Of a stretch of DNA of 64,000 nucleotides, positions 44,917 to 55,736 are shown in pieces. Position 1 is the first letter of the stretch, and each line of letters opens with the position of its first letter. This stretch comes from Hyphomicrobiales bacterium (GTDB lineage Bacteria; Pseudomonadota; Alphaproteobacteria; Rhizobiales; JACESI01): the NCBI GenBank assembly GCA_013911885.1, contig JACESI010000003.1, forward strand, positions 1 to 64,000. Direction: 5' to 3'. Below the pieces are notes generated by a model. It was not told the DNA's origin and searched no databases. It saw nothing but the letters and a program-made list of their open reading frames with translations. Both the position numbers and the translations under genes were made by a program.

Positions 44917-47100
44917 TCACTCGCGGGAAAACAGCTTGTCGAGGAAGCCGCGGATGCCGCGATTATCATTTGCCTGGACGACCCGCGGCGCGCCTTCGCC
45001 CGCCTGTTTGGCGCGCACGGTTTCGATGCTCTCCGGCAGATTGCCCGCGAAGACCGTTCCGTTATATTCACCGGGAAGGTTCGCAACCGGCACGCCCTGA
45101 TGCGCCTCTTCCATGAAATCCTTCCATATCTGCGCTGGAAGGCTGCCGCCGGAGGCTTTTTTCGTCGGCGAATTGTCGTCGTTGCCAAGCCAGACGACGG
45201 TTGTGAGATTGGCGGTAAAGCCTGCGAACCAGGCGTCGCGGAAATCCTGGCTGGTACCGGTCTTGCCGCCTGCCGCCCAGTTTTTCAATGTTGCGCGCTT
45301 GCCGGTGCCGTGGACCAGGGTTTCACTCAGCATCGCGTTCATCATGCCGACATGAGCCGGGTCGATGACACGGCTGTAGCTCGCCGGTGCCTGACGCTGA
45401 TAAAGCACATTGCCGCCCTTGGTGGTGACGCGCTCGATCACGAAAGGCGATACTTTGAACCCGCCATTGGCGAAGGGAACATAGGCGGTCGCGAGTTCAA
45501 ACGGTGTGACTTCGGACGTGCCAAGGGCGATCGACGGGTTAGGGGTCAATTTCGCATCGATGCCTAGCCGGTTGGCGACCTCTACCACATATTGCGGGCC
45601 GACTTCGTCGGCGAGTTTCACGGCAACCGTGTTGAGCGACCGCGCGAGGGCGGCGCGCAATTTCACCGGACCTTCGAATTTCCGGGAATAGTTCTGCGGG
45701 GTCCAGCCCTTGATCGTGATCGGGCTGTCATCGCGCACCGTGTCAGGCGTCAGGCCAGCCTCGAGCGCTGCCAGATAGACGAAGGGCTTGAACGAAGAGC
45801 CGGGTTGGCGGTTTGCCCGGATCACGCGATTGAACTGGCTCGCGCCGTAATCCCCTCCGCCGACCATGGCGCGCACGCCGCCGATGCCGTCAATCGAGAC
45901 AAGCGCGCCCTGGCTTACGCCGAGTTTCACGCCATTTTCCTTGAGGCCTCTGGCAATTGCGCTCTGGGCGAATTCCTGAAGATGCCGGTCGATGGTTGTC
46001 TCGACCACGATATCCTCTTTCACCTCACCCACGAATTCCGGCAATATGTCCATGACCCAGTCGGCGATGTAATTCTGCGCGCCGGTCTTGCGCGGCGGCA
46101 CTTTTTCTGATGCCTCCGTCATCGCCCGCATGCGCTGTTTTTCCGTGATATAACCTTCGCGTTGCATGGCAGCGAGGACGAGTTCGGCGCGGGCGCGGGC
46201 GCCTTCGGGATTGGTCGACGGGGCAAGCCGCGACGGGGCCTTGACGAGACCTGCAAGGGTTGCGGCTTCGCCAAGCGAGATGTCGCGCGCGGACTTGCGA
46301 AAATAGCGCTGTGACGCCGCCTCGACGCCATAGGCATTGGCCCCGAAATAGACCCTGTTGAGATACATCTCGACGATCTGGTCCTTGGTGAATTTCGTCT
46401 CCAGCCAGAGCGCGAGAACGAGTTCCTGCACCTTGCGCTCAACCGTACGCTCTGGTTCAAGAAACAGGTTTTTTGCAAGCTGCTGACTGAGCGACGATCC
46501 GCCCTGCGCGAGGCGGCCACGCAAAAGATTGGTTGCCATCGCCCGGCCAAAGCCGATGACATCAAAGCCGAAATGATTGTAGAAACGGCGATCTTCGATG
46601 GCGATGATCGCCTGTGGCAGATAGACCGACATTTCGTTGAGCGGCACCGCCTCGCCGCCGGTGACGCCCCGGTTGCCGATCAGCGAACCGTCGACTGCCA
46701 CGATGCGCACATTGGGCGGACGATCCGGCACCTTCCAGGATGCACTGCTTGGAAGTTGCGCTGTGTAATAGCCGACCACGCCGCCAGCCGCGATTACGGC
46801 CCAAAGGCCCAGCACAAAAGACCAGTAGATGGTGCGTCGGAAAAACCCGAAAATACCGCCGCCACCGCCTGATCGCCGTCCTGCCTTGCGAGACCGTGGG
46901 TTTTTGCGCTCGCGGCTTGTCCGTTCGGCTTCTTTGCGTGGCTTTGCCGATTGTGTCTTGGCAGAATGGTTCTGCGCGGAAATTGGCCGATCCTCGGCAC
47001 TCAGCCCGATATCGAGGCTCCCCCGTGTCGGCCGACCGAAATCAGCGCCGATCACGGGCTCGATCCGCCCGCGGTCATTGTGACCTTTTCTGCCTGCCAA
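44917..47100 (-). CDS. Class A penicillin-binding protein (PBP1-type)
   Basis: A 727-aa bifunctional peptidoglycan synthase. The basic N-terminus (KPRKEAERTSRERKNPRSRK) is cytoplasmic, a helix near residues 92-112 spans the membrane. The GT51 domain has EDRRFYNHFGFD, GGSSLSQQLAKN and KVQELVLALWLE; the transpeptidase domain has the active Ser in PGSSFKPFV, SXN as SLN and KTG in GGKTGTSQDF. The start is a TTG at 47100 with GGGGACAGG upstream, unusual but better supported than any internal ATG. Convergent with pheA. Confidence 0.94.
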   Translation of the reverse strand: MAGRKGHNDRGRIEPVIGADFGRPTRGSLDIGLSAEDRPISAQNHSAKTQSAKPRKEAERTSRERKNPRSRKAGRRSGGGGGIFGFFRRTIYWSFVLGLWAVIAAGGVVGYYTAQLPSSASWKVPDRPPNVRIVAVDGSLIGNRGVTGGEAVPLNEMSVYLPQAIIAIEDRRFYNHFGFDVIGFGRAMATNLLRGRLAQGGSSLSQQLAKNLFLEPERTVERKVQELVLALWLETKFTKDQIVEMYLNRVYFGANAYGVEAASQRYFRKSARDISLGEAATLAGLVKAPSRLAPSTNPEGARARAELVLAAMQREGYITEKQRMRAMTEASEKVPPRKTGAQNYIADWVMDILPEFVGEVKEDIVVETTIDRHLQEFAQSAIARGLKENGVKLGVSQGALVSIDGIGGVRAMVGGGDYGASQFNRVIRANRQPGSSFKPFVYLAALEAGLTPDTVRDDSPITIKGWTPQNYSRKFEGPVKLRAALARSLNTVAVKLADEVGPQYVVEVANRLGIDAKLTPNPSIALGTSEVTPFELATAYVPFANGGFKVSPFVIERVTTKGGNVLYQRQAPASYSRVIDPAHVGMMNAMLSETLVHGTGKRATLKNWAAGGKTGTSQDFRDAWFAGFTANLTTVVWLGNDDNSPTKKASGGSLPAQIWKDFMEEAHQGVPVANLPGEYNGTVFAGNLPESIETVRAKQAGEGAPRVVQANDNRGIRGFLDKLFSRE

Positions 47101-47340
47101 CGCCTGTCCCCGACATGTGAATTGCGAATGGGTTGCATGAAATCTAATTGCGGCGATTTAAGGGGGCCTTAACTCTCATGACCTGATTTGCATTTGGGAT
47201 TGGCGAAACGGCAGGATTCGGGCTTTTTACTGGGCTTCGCGTTAAGGTTGATGGAAGTTCGCCGGGCTGAAGCGACGTCGGTTAGGTTTTGCGACGGCTT
47301 TTTGTGCTAGAAAGCGCCCGAAAATCCTAATCATCAAACG

Positions 47341-48480
47341 ATGGACAAGACCCTCGCCATGACAACAGCAAGCGAATTGAAACAGGTTCTCACCTCCGCC
47401 GGCCAAACCGGGGGCGGCAGCCGTGTCGGCTGGGTCGATTATGCCAAAGGCTTCTGCATCATCTTCGTGGTGATGATGCATTCCACGCTTGGCGTGGAGA
47501 AAGCGGCAGGGGCGGAAGGATGGATGCATTATCTGGTCGAGTTTGCGCGCCCGTTCCGCATGCCGGATTTCTTCCTGATTGCCGGTCTTTTTCTTGCCCT
47601 CGTCATTGCCCGCCCATGGAAGGATTATCTCGACCGGAAGGTTCTGCATTTCGTCTATTTCTATCTGATCTGGACCTTTATCCAGTTCGGAACGAAAATT
47701 CCGGTCTATGGCGCGGAACACGGCTATGGCGCGCTGCCTTATCTTTATCTCCAGACCCTGTGGGAACCGTTCGCGACGCTGTGGTTCATCTATATGCTGC
47801 CGATCATGTTCGTCGTGACAAAGGCCGTGCGCGGGCTTCCCTGGCCTTTGGTCTTCGCACTTGCCGCAGCACTCCAGATCGCGCCGATTGAAACCGGCAA
47901 TCTCATCATTGACGAATTCTGCTCGCGCTATGTCTATTTTTTCGCGGGCTATATTTTCGCACCGCAGCTCTTTCGTCTGGCCACCTGGGCGCAGACGCAC
48001 AGCGCCCGTGCGCTCGCCATTCTCGCCGTCTGGATTGGGGTCAACGGGCTTCTGATTTTCAATGGGACGACGCTCACGGTCGATGGCGTTGCGACATTCG
48101 TGAAATACGGCGATCTCCCGATCATCTCGCTCATGCTCGGTTTTGCTGGGGCGGTCGGCGTCATTCTCGTTTCGTCGCAGCTTGCAAAGCTCGGGTTCAT
48201 GACCTTTCTGCGCTATTGCGGCCAGCATTCGATTGTCATCTATCTGGCTTTTTTCTTCCCGATGGCGGTTACCCGCACAATCCTCCTGAAGCTCGGTCTG
48301 ATCACCGATATCGGCACGATCTCGGTGATCGTGACGGCGGCAGCCGTCATCGCACCGCTGATCCTTTTCTGGATCGTCGAGAAAACCGGCTATGGCCGCT
48401 TCCTTTTCGAGCGTCCGCAATGGGCGCGCTTTACGGGAAGCAAGCGAGGCGGAAAGGCCGCGCTTGAACCGGCTGAGTGA
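47341..48480 (+). CDS. Acyltransferase-3 family membrane protein
   Basis: A 379-aa protein with about ten membrane helices. RVGWVDYAKGFCIIFVVMMH near residue 25-45 has the conserved DYAKG…H of acyltransferase-3, then FRMPDFFLIAGLFLA, the family's second block. Such enzymes O-acetylate or otherwise acylate exported sugars or lipids. The acceptor is unknown. An alternative start is the ATG at 47359. The large frame on the opposite strand here is a shadow. Confidence 0.9.
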   Translation: MDKTLAMTTASELKQVLTSAGQTGGGSRVGWVDYAKGFCIIFVVMMHSTLGVEKAAGAEGWMHYLVEFARPFRMPDFFLIAGLFLALVIARPWKDYLDRKVLHFVYFYLIWTFIQFGTKIPVYGAEHGYGALPYLYLQTLWEPFATLWFIYMLPIMFVVTKAVRGLPWPLVFALAAALQIAPIETGNLIIDEFCSRYVYFFAGYIFAPQLFRLATWAQTHSARALAILAVWIGVNGLLIFNGTTLTVDGVATFVKYGDLPIISLMLGFAGAVGVILVSSQLAKLGFMTFLRYCGQHSIVIYLAFFFPMAVTRTILLKLGLITDIGTISVIVTAAAVIAPLILFWIVEKTGYGRFLFERPQWARFTGSKRGGKAALEPAE

Positions 48481-48530
48481 TCGGCAGGATCTAAATGCAA
48501 GATGTAAATTCCGGGCGCGGATCCTGGGCC

Positions 48531-49148
48531 TCAGGCCGCTGGATAGGCAGCCTTGACACAGGATAGTTGTGAAAGCGCATCGAACGGCTCCTTGAGGGCC
48601 GGATATTTGGTGCGCCAGCCAAGATGGTCGAAGCGGAAATCAAGATATTTGAGCATCGCAACAAAGGTCGCCGAGGCGAGGTCGAACGGTCCGGCAAGTG
48701 CCTCGTCGATATGTGCATTGAGCCAGGCGAGGCCTTTGTCGATGCGGTCGAAATTATCATCGATCATCGCCGGCCAGCGGTATTCTTCAGGTCGGGCAAA
48801 GGTCTCATAGCGTGTTGCGACCGCACGCTCCATGATGCCGTTGCAGAGCGCGTGCATATGCAGGACATGGGTGCGCTCCGGTCCGTCTGCGGGCAGGAGC
48901 GTTTTGTTGCCGGCGCGGGCAATCAGGTAGTCGCAGATGACGAAGGAATCATAAAGGCAGGTTCCGGTTTCGGTGATCAGCGCTGGAATCTGGCGAAGCG
49001 GGTTCTGCTTGCCAAATTCGTGGTTCGGATTTCCTGGCGCGAGCGCGATGTCGATCCGCTCGATCTCATCCAGCAGCCCGCATTCATGAGCGATGATCAG
49101 CGTCTTGTTGACAAAGGGCGAGGCAGGATTGCTGTAGAGTTTCATCAA
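48531..49148 (-). CDS. Glutathione S-transferase family protein
   Basis: A 205-aa soluble protein. The N-terminal thioredoxin-like domain (MMKLYSNPASPFVNKTLIIA, NPLRQIPALITETGTCLYDSFVICDYL) has the cis-Pro in QIPAL and the glutathione-binding Asp-Ser in YDSFVI. The C-terminal helical domain holds RWPAMIDDNFDRIDKGLAWL. A Ser at residue 10 may serve as the active residue, though in this position Asn/Ser are seen in several classes. Its stop is downstream; its start overlaps the esterase stop by 4 bp (ATGA). Confidence 0.9.
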   Translation of the reverse strand: MMKLYSNPASPFVNKTLIIAHECGLLDEIERIDIALAPGNPNHEFGKQNPLRQIPALITETGTCLYDSFVICDYLIARAGNKTLLPADGPERTHVLHMHALCNGIMERAVATRYETFARPEEYRWPAMIDDNFDRIDKGLAWLNAHIDEALAGPFDLASATFVAMLKYLDFRFDHLGWRTKYPALKEPFDALSQLSCVKAAYPAA

Positions 49149-50074
49149 TTGGTTTCCTTTTTGGGTACGACTTGCTCAAACCAGTTCATCACGAGATTGG
49201 GCCATTCTGCGGGAAGGTTATGGCTGCCCGGGTGGAGCGCCAGTTGAAGCGCCGTTCCAGACGCGCACGCGGTCCATATCCGGATCCAGAACGGGCCGTT
49301 GGTGATAAAATCATCCGGGCGGTATTGGTTACAGGAATTCTCGATCCGCCATTGGCGCATCATATGAAAAATGTCGCCCTGTTCGATCCGCCCTTCGGGA
49401 ACCTCGCGCAGCGGGCGACCTTCGAGCGGTACGGTCTGATCGCGCCAGCCATGGGTATGCAGGAGTTTTACCGGACCTGCGCAATCTTCCGGCGGCGGGT
49501 TCCAGAAACCGCCTGCAACAGGTGCATAGGCGGCTGCAACAGTCGGCTCCTTGCAGGCAAGATAGGTGGTCAGCGATCCGCCGATCGAATAGCCTGTCAT
49601 CAGCACCCGGTCGGGATCGGTGTTGAAGCGGGAATGCGCATCCGCGATCACTTCCCGCGCAAAGGCAAGATCGTCGCGATGCGGCGGAAATTGCGGGATG
49701 AAGGCCCAGCCGGGGCCAAATTTGCTACCCGGTCGCTGCTTGCCGTTGGGCGCCACGACGACATAGCCGCGATCTGTGAATGCCTTTGCCATGTCCGCGC
49801 GGATGTCAAAAATCCGGGTGCCCCAGCCCCCGCCGCCATGAAAAAACACCACCATCGGGCGCTTGACACCGGGAACGCCCGCCGGCACGGCGGCGAAATA
49901 GCTGCCGAGCGCGACCTCGCAGGCGTGATCCTTGTCAAGGCCGCAATCCGCGGCCAGCGATGGCGCGGCAAACAGAAACGTCGCAAGAAAACAGGCCACA
50001 ACAGGAGCGGCCGACAGGCGCGATGGGCGCATATTTGGGAGCAATTGCAATGCGGCCTTGAATGAAGAGAACAT
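49145..50074 (-). CDS. Secreted esterase, LpqC/PHB-depolymerase-like (CE1-type alpha/beta hydrolase)
   Basis: A 309-aa exported hydrolase. The signal sequence PVVACFLATFLFAAPSLAA ends near residue 41. MVVFFHGGGGWG provides the oxyanion hole, MTGYSIGGSLTTYLACKEP the nucleophile in G-x-S-x-G, and HTHGWRDQTVPLEG the region of the Asp and nearby His; HPGSHNLP near the end supplies the catalytic His. Cysteines in ADCGLDKDHACEV suggest a disulfide. Substrate could be short polyester or a feruloyl-type ester. Coupled to the GST gene. Confidence 0.85.
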   Translation of the reverse strand: MFSSFKAALQLLPNMRPSRLSAAPVVACFLATFLFAAPSLAADCGLDKDHACEVALGSYFAAVPAGVPGVKRPMVVFFHGGGGWGTRIFDIRADMAKAFTDRGYVVVAPNGKQRPGSKFGPGWAFIPQFPPHRDDLAFAREVIADAHSRFNTDPDRVLMTGYSIGGSLTTYLACKEPTVAAAYAPVAGGFWNPPPEDCAGPVKLLHTHGWRDQTVPLEGRPLREVPEGRIEQGDIFHMMRQWRIENSCNQYRPDDFITNGPFWIRIWTACASGTALQLALHPGSHNLPAEWPNLVMNWFEQVVPKKETN

Positions 50075-50099
50075 GGAACTTTCCGTTTTCTGCTGAGGG

Positions 50100-50684
50100 T
50101 CACGGGTGGAAGGGCGGGTGTGGATCGACCTTCAGGCGCTGAAGATCGGCTTTTGTGGTTGCTTTGCCGGACCACTTTTCGCCGCATGGCTGAAAGATGT
50201 GGTCAATATCGGCAAGAAGCGGCGCGCGCTCTGCAACCATCGTCAGGAGCGCCTCATAGGATTTGCGTTCGATTGCCTCCTGATCCATCCCGTCCTCAAG
50301 GGGAAACCGGCGGACTTCGATGATCCGGCCGGTATCGACCACCGGTAACATGAAGTGAAAAGTAACGCCATAATCGTGGGCGCCATCGGCAAGCGCGAAC
50401 GGGGCGGGCATATAGCCCGGGCGTTCCGGTGGGCCGGGGTGGAAATTGAGACAATTGCCGGAAAGCCGCGCGATGATGCGCGGGGGAATGATCATCGCAG
50501 AGCAGAACGAGATCAGGCGCATGGCAAGATCATCGCGCGCTGACACACTTTCAAGATCGGCAAGGGTCGGCACGTGGATGACGGCGGTATCCGGCGCCTG
50601 CGGTTTCAAGAGCCGGGCGAAGAATTCAGCGTCGATATCACTCATCGCGAGCAGATTGACCCGCGTTTTCCGTTTTGACGACAC
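50100..50684 (-). CDS. Stand-alone formyltransferase-domain protein
   Basis: A 194-aa protein with the formyltransferase catalytic core only. NFHPGPPERPGYMPAPFAL contains the Asn and His, and HFMLPVVDTGRII the Asp, of the N-H-D catalytic set seen in Fmt and PurN. It lacks the C-terminal tRNA-binding domain of Fmt (about 310 residues) and differs from PurN in its N-terminus. It would use 10-formyl-THF on an unknown amine. It is divergent from the TPP riboswitch-thiC unit and 25 bp upstream of the esterase gene, probably cotranscribed with it. Confidence 0.8.
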   Translation of the reverse strand: MSSKRKTRVNLLAMSDIDAEFFARLLKPQAPDTAVIHVPTLADLESVSARDDLAMRLISFCSAMIIPPRIIARLSGNCLNFHPGPPERPGYMPAPFALADGAHDYGVTFHFMLPVVDTGRIIEVRRFPLEDGMDQEAIERKSYEALLTMVAERAPLLADIDHIFQPCGEKWSGKATTKADLQRLKVDPHPPFHP

Positions 50685-50736
50685 CGTCTGGAGCCCCTTG
50701 CACCCATCATCGTTCTGGCGCTACTATGTGGCATGA

Positions 50737-52794
<2,058 letters not shown>

Positions 52795-52892
52795 GATCCC
52801 CCCGGCGGCCTTTGCGCAAAGGCGATGGCCGCCATCATTCAGGCGCATTAAGGCTCGACTTTGATGTTGCCCAACAGGAGCAGGACGATCAC

Positions 52893-53939
52893 ATGAGCGC
52901 ACTCGGCATGGCCAAAAAAGTCCTGCTGACGCCGATCTGGACGGCGGCGATCCTGACCGGCGCGAAATCCTTTCGCTCCAACCCGGTCCTTGCCAGTCCG
53001 CGCCTCAACCGCATGGGCCTGCACAGATTCCGCCTCGAGCGCGCCGCCGCCATGAGCGCTTACCGGCGGCGGCGGCTTGCCCATCTTCTTTCGGAAACGC
53101 ACGTGGCCGCCTTTGAGCGCGATGGGTATGTGGTGATCAAGGATGTCCTGCCGCCACAGGAATTTGCGGCCCTTTCGCAGGCGGTGGAGAACACGGCGTT
53201 TCCCGCCCATGAGAACCGTCAGGGCGACACGCTCAACCGCTTTTGCGGCTTGCCGCCGGAAATTGTCGCAACCATTCCCGAGCTTCAACGCCTGCTCGCC
53301 AATCCTCTGTTCAACGCTCTCCTGCGTTATGCGGCGAGTTTCAACCATGTGCCGATGTTCAACCTCAACACCGTGATCACCGTTCCGGGGACCGGCGCCC
53401 ACGATCCGAACACGGTGTTTCATTCCGATACGTTTCATGCGGTCGGCAAGGGCTGGTTCTTTCTGCGCGATGTCGAGATGGCGGATGGCCCGTTCAGCTT
53501 CGTTCCCGGTTCGCACAAGCTCACCCCGGCCCGGATCGAGTGGGAACAGGATCTCAGCCAGCGCGCGGCGCGGGATGCCGACCCGCTCAACACCATCGGC
53601 TCCTTCCGCGTGACAAGCGCCGAAATTGCAGCCATGGGCTATGGCGAGGCGGTGCCATTTCCGGTTCCTGCAAACAGTCTCGTCGTGGCCGATACCCACG
53701 GTTTTCATGCGCGCGCGCTGAGCACGCGGCCATCAGTGCGGTTGGCGGTATACGGCTCGCTCCGCTCCAATCCGTTCATGCCGCTCACGGGCGTCGACCT
53801 GTTTCAACTGCCCGGACTCAAGGGGCGCAAGAGCGATGCGATCAATCTCGCCCGCGCCATCGCCGCGAAGGCGAGCGGACGACGCCTCGAACAGCCCCCC
53901 GTGGGGCTGGTGCGCCCCGGCGACCCGGCACTGCGCTGA
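52893..53939 (+). CDS. Phytanoyl-CoA dioxygenase (PhyH)-like protein
   Basis: A 348-aa protein from ATG 52893 with AGGAGCAGG upstream. AAFERDGYVVIKDVLPPQEF (about residues 68-90) is the start of a PhyH fold. FHSDTFHAVGKGWFFLRDV gives the H-x-D iron ligands, GPFSFVPGSHKLTPAR is the typical next strand, and THGFHARAL followed by RPSVRLAVYG gives the distal His and 2-oxoglutarate-binding Arg. It is probably an Fe(II)/2-oxoglutarate hydroxylase of unknown substrate. Confidence 0.85.
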   Translation: MSALGMAKKVLLTPIWTAAILTGAKSFRSNPVLASPRLNRMGLHRFRLERAAAMSAYRRRRLAHLLSETHVAAFERDGYVVIKDVLPPQEFAALSQAVENTAFPAHENRQGDTLNRFCGLPPEIVATIPELQRLLANPLFNALLRYAASFNHVPMFNLNTVITVPGTGAHDPNTVFHSDTFHAVGKGWFFLRDVEMADGPFSFVPGSHKLTPARIEWEQDLSQRAARDADPLNTIGSFRVTSAEIAAMGYGEAVPFPVPANSLVVADTHGFHARALSTRPSVRLAVYGSLRSNPFMPLTGVDLFQLPGLKGRKSDAINLARAIAAKASGRRLEQPPVGLVRPGDPALR

Positions 53940-54069
53940 CTTCCGGCAGGGCTGAAAAAACAGCAAGTCTCGCCCCGCCGATTCCGTTTCCCGCAGGCTT
54001 TTGACTTTCCTTTCCTAACGGAAGGGGTAGTCTTTGCGGACTGGGCCACGCTCGCCCGAAAGAACGCGT

Positions 54070-54105
54070 GGTGACCATGAGGTCACCCGAAAAGCCCGGT
54101 GACCT
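54070..54105. promoter_or_regulatory. Three alternating GGTGACC half-sites before the MBL-fold gene
   Basis: GGTGACC (54070-54076), GGTCACC (54081-54087) and GGTGACC (54098-54104) alternate in orientation with spacers of 4 and 10 bp. The last two can form an 8-bp stem (AGGTCACC with GGTGACCT). They end 32 bp before the start codon: operator or 5' leader hairpin. Confidence 0.45.
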
Positions 54106-54136
54106 TTGGCTATCAAACAAAAAGGGAGACAATGCC

Positions 54137-55132
54137 ATGTGGACTTTCAAAGACCTGAAACCGATTTCCTTGGTCGAACAACCGGACGATCCGGAACGCC
54201 CGGTCCTTTCCCGTCGCGGGTTCTTTATGGCGGCTGGTGCGGCAGGTGTGGCCGGTGTGGCGGCTGGCGGTTTGCTGAAGCCTGCGACAGCATCGGCGCA
54301 ATCGACCGACTGGACTCAATCCGGCAACAACAATCATGTCATTGCGCTTCAGGAAACCAAGACCCATGCCGAAGGCACCGTCGGGATCGACTTTTACGGC
54401 CATTGCGCAATCAAGATCACGTCGCCCGGTGGCGCGACGATGATGTTCGACCCATGGCGTGATGATCCTTCGGGCGCGTGGGGGCTTTGGTTCAAGAACA
54501 AATTCCCCGAGACCCGTGTCGACATGACCTTGTCGACCCACACCCATTTCGACCATGATGCCATCGACCGGCCGAATTCCACCATGGTGCTCGACCGGAT
54601 GGTCGGCTCGTTCAATTTCGCGGATGTTAAGATCACCGGCTTTGCCGACAAACATGCCTGCGTTGCGCCGGGCTGGTATCCCTGGACCAACGCGCTCAAG
54701 GAATTCGGCGTCGAAGCCTGCCCGCCAAACAATGTCGGCCATATGGACATGGTGGTCTATCTCGTCGAGACCGGCGGTATCCGCACGCTGATCTGGGGCG
54801 ATAACCGCCACAATCCGGCAACCGGTTTCTGGGATGCCATCGGCGAGGTCGATGTCCTGACCCTGCCGGTCGACGGCTCGCAGCACATCTTGTCTTATGA
54901 CATGGGCAATCAGCTTGTCGAAAAACTGAAGCCGAAAATCGTCATCCCGACCCATTACCTGAGCGAGGCGACGACCTATACGCTCTCAACGCTGCAACCG
55001 GCGGATGAATGGGTGAAAGCGCAGAAGAGCTTCAAGCTGCTTGACGGCGCCTCACTCAAGCTTGCTGCTGCGGATGTAAAGAAAATGAACCGGGAGTTCA
55101 TGTATTTCGGCAACAACGTGCAAACCGCCTGA
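54137..55132 (+). CDS. Tat-exported MBL-fold metallohydrolase (UlaG-like)
   Basis: A 331-aa protein from ATG 54137 with AAAGGGAG upstream. The twin-arginine signal SRRGFFMAAGAAGVAGVAAG (residues about 31-50) ends in ATASA. The metal site STHTHFDHDAID (HxHxDH), then HADKH-like FADKHACV, the Asp in IWGDNRHN and the late His in IPTHYL fit a binuclear MBL fold. GIDFYGHCAIKITSPGG is the UlaG-like N-terminal strand. Periplasmic; substrate unknown. Confidence 0.88.
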   Translation: MWTFKDLKPISLVEQPDDPERPVLSRRGFFMAAGAAGVAGVAAGGLLKPATASAQSTDWTQSGNNNHVIALQETKTHAEGTVGIDFYGHCAIKITSPGGATMMFDPWRDDPSGAWGLWFKNKFPETRVDMTLSTHTHFDHDAIDRPNSTMVLDRMVGSFNFADVKITGFADKHACVAPGWYPWTNALKEFGVEACPPNNVGHMDMVVYLVETGGIRTLIWGDNRHNPATGFWDAIGEVDVLTLPVDGSQHILSYDMGNQLVEKLKPKIVIPTHYLSEATTYTLSTLQPADEWVKAQKSFKLLDGASLKLAAADVKKMNREFMYFGNNVQTA

Positions 55133-55253
55133 TGATCGCGGGCGGCATTTCCGGCGAAGATCACGCCCGGCCGGTGTCCGGGCGATTGATTGGCGCGCCC
55201 TTGTGAAGCCATAAGAAAAGCCGTTTGAGCTGGTTTAAGCCTTCATGCGAACC

Positions 55254-55283
55254 AAAAACCCGGCCAGAGGACCGGGTTTTTTC
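55254..55283. terminator. Bidirectional terminator between the MBL gene and rpmE
   Basis: AAAAACCCGG and CCGGGTTTTTT form a stem with loop CCAGAGGA. A-run and T-run on both sides serve both convergent genes. Confidence 0.9.
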
Positions 55284-55316
55284 AAATCGGACGCGGTGTC
55301 GTAAGATTTGAGACCC

Positions 55317-55538
55317 TTAGCCGAGCAGGCCCTTGTAGCGGTCTTTGAAGCGCGAAACACGGCCGCCGCGGTCAACCAGCTGCGCGTTGCCGCCGGTCCA
55401 GGCCGGGTGTGTGGTGGGGTCGATATCGAGCGTCATCGTAGCGCCCTCGGAACCCCATGTTGAGTAGGTCACATATTTCGTGCCATCGTTCATGACGACA
55501 TTGATCTGATGATATTTCGGATGCAGGTCTTTTTTCAT
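55317..55538 (-). CDS. rpmE: 50S ribosomal protein L31 (zinc-free type)
   Basis: A 73-aa ribosomal protein starting [19 protein letters not shown] at 55538; the frame runs 14 codons further through a tandem repeat and is not needed. [26 protein letters not shown] and [14 protein letters not shown] match alphaproteobacterial L31. It has no cysteines, so it is the C-minus form that does not bind zinc. Confidence 0.96.
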   Translation of the reverse strand: MKKDLHPKYHQINVVMNDGTKYVTYSTWGSEGATMTLDIDPTTHPAWTGGNAQLVDRGGRVSRFKDRYKGLLG

Positions 55539-55552
55539 GGCATTGCTCTCTG

Positions 55553-55596
55553 TTTCAACCGTGAACCGGCGGGGTTTCAACCGTGAACCGGCGGGG
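55553..55596. repeat. 22-bp perfect tandem duplication in the rpmE leader
   Basis: Bases 55553-55574 and 55575-55596 are identical (each beginning TTTCAACCGTGAACC and ending GGCGGGG). The repeat lies 15-58 bases upstream of the rpmE start and may alter its leader or promoter. Confidence 0.75.
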
Positions 55597-55736
55597 CGGG
55601 CCGCATCCAGTCCGGTTGGCGTATAGGCATGGAAGATGCGCTTCTCTTAATGCGAAGCAGGCAATCACACAAGTCCTATTGCTATTTTTGCCTCCCCCCC
55701 CTTAAAAGGAGGCATCTTTGGCGACCAAGGCAGACC

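Noticed and set aside
47242..48420. A 392-aa frame opposite the acyltransferase gene
   Set aside because: Its charge-rich composition is the mirror of a hydrophobic membrane protein; no motif and no ribosome site.
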